Below the pieces are notes generated by a model, which worked only from the letters and a program-made list of their open reading frames with translations, was not told where the DNA came from and searched no databases. Shown here one piece after another: positions 1 through 6,780 of a stretch of DNA of 12,268 nt. Origin of the DNA: Cytophagales bacterium. Lineage in GTDB: Bacteria; Bacteroidota; Bacteroidia; Cytophagales; Cytophagaceae. Where the stretch lies: positions 1 through 12,268 of the forward strand of contig JANYCO010000266.1 of assembly GCA_025360235.1 (NCBI GenBank), given 5' to 3'. Numbering within the stretch: the stretch's first letter is position 1; every line of letters begins with the position of its first letter. A program made the position numbers and the translations under genes.

Positions 1-2599
1 TACCTACTTTTACAGAGTTAACATCTTTTGCTAAGGTAGTAGTTTCTACAACTCTTCCAAGAACATCCAACACAACTAATTCCGCTCCATTGGCATTTCT
101 CAACGTTACATTAAAGGCATCGTGAGATGGGTTAGGGGCAACAGATATTGATAAATTGCTATTCGTTTCAACTGATATGGTACCAATATTTGTTGTATTG
201 TTATTAATATCATGTTGTACTAATCTATAATAACCAATTCCACTGTAAGGAGAAAGATCTGTATAATTATATTCGTTTAGAGAACTGCTATTTCCATGAC
301 CCTTTACTATTCCAATCGTCACAAAATTGATTCCGTCAGATGAACGTTGCACTTCAAAATAATCGTTGTTTAGTTCGGAAGCAGTAACCCAATTTAATAG
401 TACTCCATTTTTAACAACATTACCCGAAAACTCTATTAGATCAACAGGGAGCGTGCAAGCAATGGGAACACAAATTGGAGTTGAACAAACAGGTGTCGCT
501 GTATAATTGAACCAATCGTATTGTAGATTTGCAACTACATCGACTCCAGTACCAAAACCATTATAAGTAATCTGTCCGGCATTTGTAGCACCTGCCCAAA
601 CACCCCTTTGAAGCTCCAAACCTGAAGGAGTTGTATTAACTGTAATAGTATAACCATTTCCGGCAGGCAAAGTTGTGTTTACCATAATAGGAAAATTTGC
701 TGCTGCTGCTACCGCACCAGTACTTGCAGTGTTGGTGTATACAGTTGTTCCGCTTCCATTTTTTATAGTAGTTGTAACGGAGTAAGTTCCTGCAAATCGG
801 AATCCTATATTATAAGATTTTAATTTAAGTTGATTTGCCAGAACATTAAATGTAGCAGATGTTTGAGGTGTAATTTGCGATGCACCTGGAAGTGTATTTG
901 AAGATGCTATGCTATTAGAGCCAGATGCAGTTGTAGGAGACCCTGAAGCAACGCCGATACATATTTGACTTGGTAAAGAAGAGGTCACACCTACACTATA
1001 ATTAACAGGGCTTCCGATTCCAATTATATTTGCTGGTGACACAGAACCAGTGTACCAAATATAATTTGGGTAATCTGCCGGTACTCCTCCTGTAGCAGTT
1101 AATACAACATTAGGAGCACTGCATGAAACTGTTCCTGTAGGAACTTTAGGAGCTGCAATGTTAAACGTCATTGTTACTGGAGGAATGGGTCTATTACAAA
1201 AATCAGAAAAGGTAAGCGTTACTGTTTTAGTTCCGGTAGTACTAAAGGTTACTGTTGGGTTGGCACTCGTTGATGTTACGCCTCCATCTCCACTTGGGCT
1301 AAATGTTTGTCCTCCGCCTGTAGCTGTCCAGGTAACCCCTGCAGCAGAGATAGTACCAGAAAATATATAACTAAGAGGAATAGCTACTCCAGTACAATAG
1401 GCACCATCGCCAGGACTTACTGACAGAGAAGATACGGTAAGGGATCTTGGAAAGGTAGGCAGACCACGATAAACAAAACCAAAATTACCGCCAAAGGTAA
1501 CACCTGAAAGAAGTACAGATTGAGCTGTAAAAGTAGCCCCTACCGCACCAGGGCTTCCAATTTTGCCCAAATAATTTGGAGCAGTAGCAGGGGAGGCGTT
1601 TCTGTTAGCAAAATAAATATTTCCATCAGGAGCGGATTGTAATTGTCCAGCTTCGTTTCCTGCTGCTACACTTCCAAACAATGCGGTAGTATTTGCACCT
1701 ATATCATAACGATATACATTTCCACCTGCTAGGTTGGTTATATACAAATAGGCATCGTTAGTTGAAAATTCTAAACCGTAGCTACCAGAATTACCACCAG
1801 CACTGGCCACCGTAATTCTTTTTGCTGTATTGGCAACCACTGTACCGTTGGAGGCATCAAAGTCAGAAATATCAACACTTCCGTTAAGATAACTGAAAGC
1901 TATTTTCGTTTGACAAGTGTTTGATTTTATAGTTCCGATTTGTCCGGTGTAATTGGTATTCACAAAAGCTGGCCCTGAAAGATTACTGTTAATAACAGCA
2001 GGGTTTACTACCCCTGTATTGCTTACTGCAAAAGCATTAACTTGTCCTGCAGCATCTGCTGTACGGCTTACTACCCAAAATGCACCTGGTGTTACTGAAT
2101 TCCCCACAATAAATAATCCTTCACCTACAATACCAGCAGCAATCAGAGTGGTTCCACCTGAAATAGAAAATGCTCCAGGTGTACCTGTTACTGTATAGTA
2201 AGTCACCCCAGGAGAACCTTGTGTACCGGAAGTAAAGAGAAGCCAGGTATTAGCAGCTCCTGGTTTTGGCATAATGATAGCAGATTGTGTAGAAGAAGAA
2301 CCTCCAGCTAAACCAGTTCCAAAAGAAGCATTAGTAGAAGCATCCCAGATAGTAACACCATCTGTATAAAACAATGGATTTCCACTTGCGTCACTTATCG
2401 AAGAGCTTCCTTCCTCAGTAAGAATAGGATTCCCAGTACTTACAACCGGAACGCCCGTTGTAAAACTCACCCGCAGACCAGTATTCGCAAACCCAGCTGC
2501 AGATCCAAAATACCAGTTATCCGTTTGCTGACCCTTTGAAAACGTCGCCGACAAGACTAGTAGAATCACTAAGTGTATATTTAAAACTAATTTTTTCAT
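1..2599 (-). CDS. T9SS-exported protein with predicted beta-propeller and Ig/PKD-like modules (C-terminus beyond window)
   Basis: The frame is open from an ATG at 2597-2599 to the window edge, giving 866 codons with no stop; I checked it codon by codon. The protein begins MKKLVLNIHLVILLVLSATF, a signal peptide probably cut near residue 23, then has a DNWYFG motif (residues 27-32) that I associate with large secreted Bacteroidetes proteins. Residues about 30-385 carry propeller-like strands (YGLEF near 271, GQLQSAPDGNIYF near 313-326). Residues about 387-478 look like a PKD/Ig-type module, followed by a Ser/Thr/Gly-rich stretch. A fibronectin-like linker (LPVDLIEF ... LNWVTASELNNDYFEVQ) lies at about 455-170, and a T9SS type A sorting domain (APNPSHDAF ... 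VLDVLGRVVET) begins at about 150. The final 20 or so residues are outside the window. No catalytic motif is seen, so it may be an adhesin or binding protein. It is divergent from the chitinase gene. Confidence 0.85.
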   Translation of the reverse strand, partial: MKKLVLNIHLVILLVLSATFSKGQQTDNWYFGSAAGFANTGLRVSFTTGVPVVSTGNPILTEEGSSSISDASGNPLFYTDGVTIWDASTNASFGTGLAGGSSSTQSAIIMPKPGAANTWLLFTSGTQGSPGVTYYTVTGTPGAFSISGGTTLIAAGIVGEGLFIVGNSVTPGAFWVVSRTADAAGQVNAFAVSNTGVVNPAVINSNLSGPAFVNTNYTGQIGTIKSNTCQTKIAFSYLNGSVDISDFDASNGTVVANTAKRITVASAGGNSGSYGLEFSTNDAYLYITNLAGGNVYRYDIGANTTALFGSVAAGNEAGQLQSAPDGNIYFANRNASPATAPNYLGKIGSPGAVGATFTAQSVLLSGVTFGGNFGFVYRGLPTFPRSLTVSSLSVSPGDGAYCTGVAIPLSYIFSGTISAAGVTWTATGGGQTFSPSGDGGVTSTSANPTVTFSTTGTKTVTLTFSDFCNRPIPPVTMTFNIAAPKVPTGTVSCSAPNVVLTATGGVPADYPNYIWYTGSVSPANIIGIGSPVNYSVGVTSSLPSQICIGVASGSPTTASGSNSIASSNTLPGASQITPQTSATFNVLANQLKLKSYNIGFRFAGTYSVTTTIKNGSGTTVYTNTASTGAVAAAANFPIMVNTTLPAGNGYTITVNTTPSGLELQRGVWAGATNAGQITYNGFGTGVDVVANLQYDWFNYTATPVCSTPICVPIACTLPVDLIEFSGNVVKNGVLLNWVTASELNNDYFEVQRSSDGINFVTIGIVKGHGNSSSLNEYNYTDLSPYSGIGYYRLVQHDINNNTTNIGTISVETNSNLSISVAPNPSHDAFNVTLRNANGAELVVLDVLGRVVETTTLAKDVNSVKVG

Positions 2600-3304
2600 G
2601 CTATTAAGTATTTTAAATGCTTTCCTATTTAATCTATATCAAGTATACGAAAACAGGTATTAAAGGTGAGCGCTGAAACAGGATTAAAGCATTTAATCTG
2701 GCTCCAAATCTTACTTACATTAAATTTAAAATCGCTTATTAAATACTATCTAGAACTGCTTAATTGCAAATAGAAGGGCATTTTTACATTAGAGAATATC
2801 ATTTTATTACCCTTTTTATAAAGGATACATTCTGTTATTATAATAGAAAATGTCTTTATAGTTACAATTTGAATAATTTGAAGATTTGATAATGAAAATA
2901 ATAGAAGTATCTGCCGTTAGAGCGTTTGGTTAATTAAACACAAATTGATTTGGGGTTTTAAGCAGGTTTCATTGGAAGTGTAACTCCTTAAAAACAAAAC
3001 TATATCTTAATATAGTCTTATCAGGATTCAAAAAGTATAGGATTTGGATGCCATTTTTTGTTTTAAAATCAATTTGCACTAATATGTTATTTTGGGTAGT
3101 TTATATTTTTATAACTAATTTAAAATCAATAATATAATTAAAATTTAAAGTGCCATTCAGGTAATCCAAACGGTCTTTTTGTGCTTATTAAAATGAACTA
3201 TTTGGTGAAAAAATAGAAACTTTATTGTCTGGTAAAGGGTATACCTTATATTATATGTATTGACGAATGTAGTTGGAATTTAAAACCTAGAAAAAAATAC
3301 AAGT
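2600..3304. other. Divergent intergenic region, 705 bases, no gene seen
   Basis: This AT-rich spacer separates the starts of the surface protein (minus) and the chitinase (plus) and must contain both promoters. I found no convincing TAnnTTTG -7 box for either gene. A small AT-only hairpin (ACTATAT, loop CTTA, ATATAGT) sits at 2999-3016. An 11-bp inverted pair, CAAATTGATTT at 2941-2951 and AAATCAATTTG at 3066-3076, is about what chance gives in DNA this AT-rich. The sequence before the chitinase start is A-rich, which suits Bacteroidetes translation initiation. No RNA gene or sizeable open frame is recognisable. Confidence 0.6.
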
Positions 3305-4954
3305 ATGAAGCAGAATAGTCGTTTTAATAAAATAATCTTACTTTTTGCTCTGATTGCGGTTTCCTCAGGTATAGCCAAGGCACAATTGCCTGCTAATGTT
3401 TTGGTGGGTTATCATGAAAATTGGAATACAGAATTGTTATCCCAAGCACATGCCAACTACAACGTAATTAATCTTGCCTTCGCATTGCCTAAAACCACTG
3501 GACCAACTGGGGCATGTATGTGTGATATTATTTATACCCTGCCTCCAGGCTATGCTTCCGCAGCAGCATTTATGGCTGAAATTGATGCACTTCATTTGGC
3601 AGGCAAGAAGGTTATATTAAGTCTTGGGGGTGCTACCGGTCCTATATTTCTGGCTAATGCGGCGGATAAACTTACTTTTATAAATTCAGTTAATGCTATT
3701 TTTGCTACTTATAGTAACAAAATAGATGGTCTGGATCTCGACCTGGAAGGAGCCTCTATGAATAATTCTAGTTCTGCTGCCTGGACAATGGCTTCTCCTC
3801 TTCCGGAACAAGTTAACTTAATTACAGCCATACAAAGCATTATGGCCACTTATCAAACTAATACTGGGAAAAAGATGCTTTTAACTATGGCGCCGGAAGT
3901 ATATTATTGTACGGGAGCTTTGGCTCCAGGGCAAATTGGCGCACATGGGGGAATATTTTTACCAATAATTGATGGGTTAAGAGTTGAACTGGATCTTTTA
4001 CAAATGCAATTATATAATGCTCCAGGGGGAATGGTAGCATGGGATGGCATAACGTATTTTGAGGCTACTCCTGAATTTACCCTGGCGTTAAATGAGACAA
4101 TGGTAAAAGGATTCACTTGTCTTTCGGGAAAAGGCAATTTCGTAGGATTACCAGCAAGTAAAATAGCTTTTGGCTATCCTGCAACTCCTAATGCCAGTAC
4201 AGCAGGATCAGGCTTTCTGTCTTATGCTAATATATGCCTTGCGGCTAAATATTTTAAAGGGACCATTGCAAAACCAGGAGGATGGGGCTACACTATGACA
4301 GCATCTTATCCTACTCTAAGAGGACTTATGACCTGGGATATTCATGAAGATAAATATGTATCTTCTCCAAGTTATGCTTTTGCCACGAATTATACTTGTT
4401 CGTTTACAATTACCGCCCCTGTTACGCTTCTTAATTTCGATGCGAAAAGAACAGACGATAATGTTGCATTAAACTGGTCAACGGCCAATGAAACAAATAA
4501 TAATTATTATTCTCTGGAACGTTCTTCTGATGGTGTTTCTTTTTCAGAAATAACAAAGATCAATGGACTTGGCAACAGTAGTACCGGAGGGAGTTATAGC
4601 TATACCGATAATAGTAGCGAAACAGGAAATACCTACTATCGGCTGGGTCAGTATGATTTTGATGGTACGGTACACTATAGTGATGTGGTAATTGTAGAAT
4701 CGGTGAAAGGCACTAGTGGTTTGCTCATCAGTGGCAATCCTTTTTATGAGGTGTTGATTGCAACTGCTTATGCAAATGAAAATGCCGGAGAAGCAGTTAT
4801 CAGTATCATGGACGGCTCAGGAAAAGTAATTAGCTCCGTAAATGCAAAGATCAACGAAGAAGTCAGGATTGGTGAAGCATGTAAATCCGGATTCTATATT
4901 GTCGAATTTCAGTACAATGGAGAGACGAAACGGTATAAGGTGGTGAAACGATAA
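3305..4954 (+). CDS. Secreted GH18 chitinase (chitinase-D type) with T9SS sorting domain
   Basis: A 549-residue glycoside hydrolase family 18 enzyme, expected to hydrolyse beta-1,4-linked N-acetylglucosamine in chitin by substrate-assisted catalysis outside the cell. A signal peptide covers residues 1-26 (cut near AKAQ). The GH18 barrel spans about 31-362: GYHENW at 35-40, SLGG at 106-109, the family signature DxxDxDxE at 141-148 (DGLDLDLE) with general acid E148, MAPE at 195-198, MQLYN at 234-238 and the closing MTWDIHED at 342-349. These resemble the chitinase-D-like branch. A fibronectin-like linker (APVTLLNF ... LNWSTANETNNNYYSLERS) occupies about 371-465 and a T9SS type A domain about 472-549 (GNPF, SGKVIS, SGFYIVEF, KVVKR). 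There is no recognised chitin-binding module. The ATG at 3305 is chosen because the signal peptide starts there. It is convergent with the ATPase gene; chitinase activity is a strong prediction, exact mode (endo or exo) is not. Confidence 0.93.
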   Translation: MKQNSRFNKIILLFALIAVSSGIAKAQLPANVLVGYHENWNTELLSQAHANYNVINLAFALPKTTGPTGACMCDIIYTLPPGYASAAAFMAEIDALHLAGKKVILSLGGATGPIFLANAADKLTFINSVNAIFATYSNKIDGLDLDLEGASMNNSSSAAWTMASPLPEQVNLITAIQSIMATYQTNTGKKMLLTMAPEVYYCTGALAPGQIGAHGGIFLPIIDGLRVELDLLQMQLYNAPGGMVAWDGITYFEATPEFTLALNETMVKGFTCLSGKGNFVGLPASKIAFGYPATPNASTAGSGFLSYANICLAAKYFKGTIAKPGGWGYTMTASYPTLRGLMTWDIHEDKYVSSPSYAFATNYTCSFTITAPVTLLNFDAKRTDDNVALNWSTANETNNNYYSLERSSDGVSFSEITKINGLGNSSTGGSYSYTDNSSETGNTYYRLGQYDFDGTVHYSDVVIVESVKGTSGLLISGNPFYEVLIATAYANENAGEAVISIMDGSGKVISSVNAKINEEVRIGEACKSGFYIVEFQYNGETKRYKVVKR

Positions 4955-4959
4955 AAATC

Positions 4960-4987
4960 AATTACGAATTACGAATTAAAAATTGCG
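4960..4987. repeat. Four 7-bp tandem repeats (AATTACG type)
   Basis: Directly after the chitinase stop codon come four head-to-tail heptamers: AATTACG (4960), AATTACG (4967), AATTAAA (4974) and AATTGCG (4981), the first two identical and the others with one or two changes. Such AATTACGAATTACG strings are, to my recollection, frequent in intergenic DNA of Bacteroidetes. No function is assigned. Confidence 0.6.
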
Positions 4988-4991
4988 AAAA

Positions 4992-5018
4992 GCTTTAGGG
5001 CAAAGCCGTCAGACGGCT
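4992..5018. terminator. Bidirectional terminator-like hairpins between convergent genes
   Basis: In the 80-base gap between two convergent stop codons there are two adjacent small stem-loops. GCTTT-AGGGC-AAAGC lies at 4992-5006. A stronger near-perfect palindrome, AGCCGTC-A-GACGGCT, lies at 5004-5018 (7-bp arms, realistically 5-6 pairs with a 3-base loop). The two share bases and so are alternative folds. On the minus strand, T-rich sequence follows about 12 bases later. Position and GC-rich stem support transcription termination for both the chitinase and the ATPase; no ideal U-tract follows on the plus strand. Confidence 0.5.
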
Positions 5019-5034
5019 ATATGCGGGCTATACT

Positions 5035-6159
5035 TTATTTCGGTACTGACAAAAATTCTATAAAATTTTCGCTGTCTATTATTTTTACTTCGGCCTGATA
5101 GGCTTTAGTAAAGGTGATAGGAATTTTCGTTTTTGTTTTTTTCAACCATTTGAATTCGAAAATTTTTAGCTTTCCGTTTTCTTCTTCTATGTAATCGATC
5201 TCTTGTTGTTCTGTAGTACGCCAGAAATAGGTGTTTGCCATACTTCCCCGGTAGTGGTTTAGTTTTAACCGTTCCGACAATAAGAAATTTTCCCATAAAG
5301 CACCTTTGTCCTGACGCAAATCAAGAGGGGAAAAATTTCCCAGAATGGCATTTCTGATTCCGGTATCGTAGAAATAAATTTTACGGTTATTTTTAATTTC
5401 GTTTCGGAGATTCCGGCTAAAACTTCCTAATCGGAAAATAATAAAACTTTGTTCCAATAAACCTATATAAGTAGAAATTGTATTTTTGTCGACACCTACC
5501 AGTTGCGCGAGTTCGTTGTAGCTTACTTCGCTACCCAACTGCAGTGCAATGGCCTTCAGCAGTTTTTCCAAAACATCTGGTTTTCGAATTCCTCCGGCGG
5601 CAAGAATATCTTTATATAGTACGCTACTTACAAGTTGCTTCAACACTTCTGCTTCATTGCCTATAGAATTTATGACATCAGGATAGAAGCCGTATATAAG
5701 ACGAAGGTGTAATTGTTTTACCGCTTCTTTGTATCCAAGATAATGTTCAAATTCTTTCCAGCAGATGGGATATAAACAATATTCCCATTTTCTTCCTGCC
5801 AAAGATTCGTTGGTACGGTTGGAAAGTTCGAAAGCAGAAGAGCCACTGACAAGAAGTTGCACGTCCTTAAATTGATCAGTAATTAGTTTTAAGGTGAGTC
5901 CGATGTTGGCAATCCGTTGTGCTTCGTCGATGAAAACGGTTTTATGATTTCCCAAAAGAGAACGAAGTTCTTCGGTATTGATCTCTTCCAGTGTAGCTCT
6001 GTCCTTAGGATCATCGCCGTTGAAGAACAGGTGTGGGGCCTTGGCCAGAATGTTTTGGATTAACGTAGTCTTTCCGGTTTGCCGGGCGCCAATAAGAACG
6101 AGGGCTTTTCCTTTCCCCATTTTGTTCTTTATGTTTTCTTCCAAAACCCTGTTAATCAT
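5035..6159 (-). CDS. AAA_14/DUF4143 family ATPase with PD-(D/E)XK-like C-terminus
   Basis: A 374-residue cytoplasmic P-loop ATPase of the AAA_14 plus DUF4143 type, common in Bacteroidetes and archaea and of unclear biological role. The Walker A motif is GARQTGKTT (residues 24-32), Walker B is TVFIDEAQ (74-81), and LLVSGSSAF (102-110) fits the sensor-1 position. A winged-helix-like segment lies at about 211-237 (EVSYNELAQLVGVDKNTIST), typical of the DUF4143 half. The C-terminus has WR ... EIDYI ... FEFKW (313-338), in which D322, E335 and K337 match a PD-(D/E)XK nuclease-like core. Length is normal for the family and no residue appears missing. The ATG at 6157-6159 lies 25 bases after a good -7 box. 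It is monocistronic, flanked by secreted glycosidase genes with which it shares nothing obvious. Any DNA-binding or defence-like role is inference. Confidence 0.92.
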   Translation of the reverse strand: MINRVLEENIKNKMGKGKALVLIGARQTGKTTLIQNILAKAPHLFFNGDDPKDRATLEEINTEELRSLLGNHKTVFIDEAQRIANIGLTLKLITDQFKDVQLLVSGSSAFELSNRTNESLAGRKWEYCLYPICWKEFEHYLGYKEAVKQLHLRLIYGFYPDVINSIGNEAEVLKQLVSSVLYKDILAAGGIRKPDVLEKLLKAIALQLGSEVSYNELAQLVGVDKNTISTYIGLLEQSFIIFRLGSFSRNLRNEIKNNRKIYFYDTGIRNAILGNFSPLDLRQDKGALWENFLLSERLKLNHYRGSMANTYFWRTTEQQEIDYIEEENGKLKIFEFKWLKKTKTKIPITFTKAYQAEVKIIDSENFIEFLSVPK

Positions 6160-6184
6160 ACTAGATTCTACTATTTAGTGTATC

Positions 6185-6215
6185 CAAAGGTATACAAAAA
6201 TTTTCTATTCACCAA
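6185..6215 (-). promoter_or_regulatory. Predicted promoter of the ATPase gene
   Basis: Reading the minus strand, TACCTTTG at 6192-6185 is a perfect match to the Bacteroidetes -7 consensus TAnnTTTG. A TTGG at 6215-6212, 20 bases upstream, fits the -33 TTTG-type element. The -7 box ends 25 bases before the ATPase ATG, giving a short leader of about 18-20 bases. The -33 element lies inside the left arm of the first palindromic repeat, so a protein bound there would be expected to affect polymerase binding. Confidence 0.65.
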
Positions 6216-6303
6216 AAATAGTATTAAATTGGTGAATGTATTCACCAAAATAGGTATAAAATTGGTGAATATATTCACCAAAATAGGTATAAAATTGGTG
6301 AAA
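6207..6303. repeat. Three 31-bp palindromic repeats, 33-bp period
   Basis: Three units at 6207-6237, 6240-6270 and 6273-6303. Each has arms ATTCACCAA and TTGGTGAAT around a 13-base AT-rich centre; the third unit differs only in its last base (A for T). Units two and three are identical over 30 bases, and unit one differs only in its centre. Linkers are two bases (GT, AT), so the period is exactly 33, close to three helical turns. The array lies immediately upstream of the ATPase promoter and its first arm overlaps the -33 element. It looks like a tandem operator, perhaps for autoregulation, but no repressor gene is adjacent. The period being a multiple of three makes the plus-strand frame open (FTKIGIKLVNI repeats), which I regard as a by-product. 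Confidence 0.85.
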
Positions 6304-6304
6304 T

Positions 6305-6433
6305 TCGATAAGAGTAGAAACAGTTGCGATTATTATAGATAAAAGCGCGGTACCTTCAGAGCGCTATAAAATGTGGTACGCAGGTCAGACTACCGGTGCA
6401 CCACGATACGACATAGGATATGCCGGAAGCTGA
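6305..6433 (+). pseudogene. Remnant of a glycosidase-like beta-propeller gene
   Basis: This frame is open from 6302 and ends at TGA 6431-6433 without any plausible start. It encodes a stretch reading VAIIID ... RYKMWYAGQ ... RYDIGYAGS. The pattern of a [V/I]I-D strand, then YKMWY(A/S/T)G, then xIGYAxS is characteristic of a blade of five-bladed propeller glycosidases and related proteins (GH43/GH130/GH32-like). Only about 36 codons survive, much less than any working propeller. It begins directly after the 33-bp repeat array, so the upstream part may have been lost when the ATPase module arrived. The family assignment is recognition of a short motif, not a database match. Confidence 0.5.
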
Positions 6434-6728
6434 GATGTTGGACTAACTCCGCTGTAGCTTAATTGTCTCCAGCTTTAGCTAGAGAATATGAATTCAATAA
6501 ATTAGGCTTTTTTGTTGTTCAAACTACACTTAGATTGGAACAAAATTATTTTCAGGTTTTAATAGAATGAATTTCTCTCCTTGTTATTCATCCCCTCAAT
6601 ATTTTTAAAAAATTCTATTTCAGTTTTCAAATTTAGACTTATTCCTTGTTCTCGAAGCGTATAATACTTTGTTTAAAAGCGAATAAATTAATTCTTTAAA
6701 TACTACTATTAACCATTTTGTCTTAGAA
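6434..6728. other. Intergenic region, no confident gene
   Basis: AT-rich sequence between the propeller remnant and the GH16 leader. It contains an imperfect direct repeat, CTCCGCTGTAGCT at 6447-6459 and CTCCAGCTTTAGCT at 6467-6480. On the minus strand a 37-codon frame without a start runs from 6672 to a stop at 6559-6561; its reading (LREQGISLNL, TEIEFFKNIEG) looks protein-like, but the length is within chance. No TAnnTTTG box for the GH16 gene was found. Confidence 0.45.
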
Positions 6729-6779
6729 TTTATCCAAAAATTTACATTTTCATTATAAGAAATTAAATTTTTGGATAAA
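6729..6779. promoter_or_regulatory. Perfect 16-bp inverted repeat abutting the GH16 start codon
   Basis: Arms TTTATCCAAAAATTTA (6729-6744) and TAAATTTTTGGATAAA (6764-6779) are exact reverse complements separated by 19 bases. The right arm ends one base before the ATG at 6781, so in RNA a 16-pair stem would sequester the whole ribosome-binding region; as DNA it could be a dimer operator. A perfect pair of this length so close together is very unlikely by chance even in AT-rich DNA. No similar repeat precedes the other genes here. Confidence 0.7.
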
Positions 6780-6780
6780 A

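Noticed and set aside
1158..2198. Plus-strand short frames at 1158-1370 and 1953-2198
   Set aside because: Both are antisense to the continuous 866-codon frame of the minus-strand T9SS protein and have low-complexity V/P/T-rich readings.
2941..3076. 11-bp inverted pair CAAATTGATTT / AAATCAATTTG
   Set aside because: The arms are 114 bases apart and AT-rich; a pair like this is expected about once by chance in a region of this size and composition.
6207..6303. CRISPR array
   Set aside because: Units are separated by two bases only, so there are no spacers, and no cas gene is present.
6079..6342. Plus-strand 87-residue frame with FTKIGIKLVN repeats
   Set aside because: It starts inside the ATPase gene on the opposite strand and its repeated peptide is only the 33-bp palindromes read in frame; no signal peptide or initiation context supports it.
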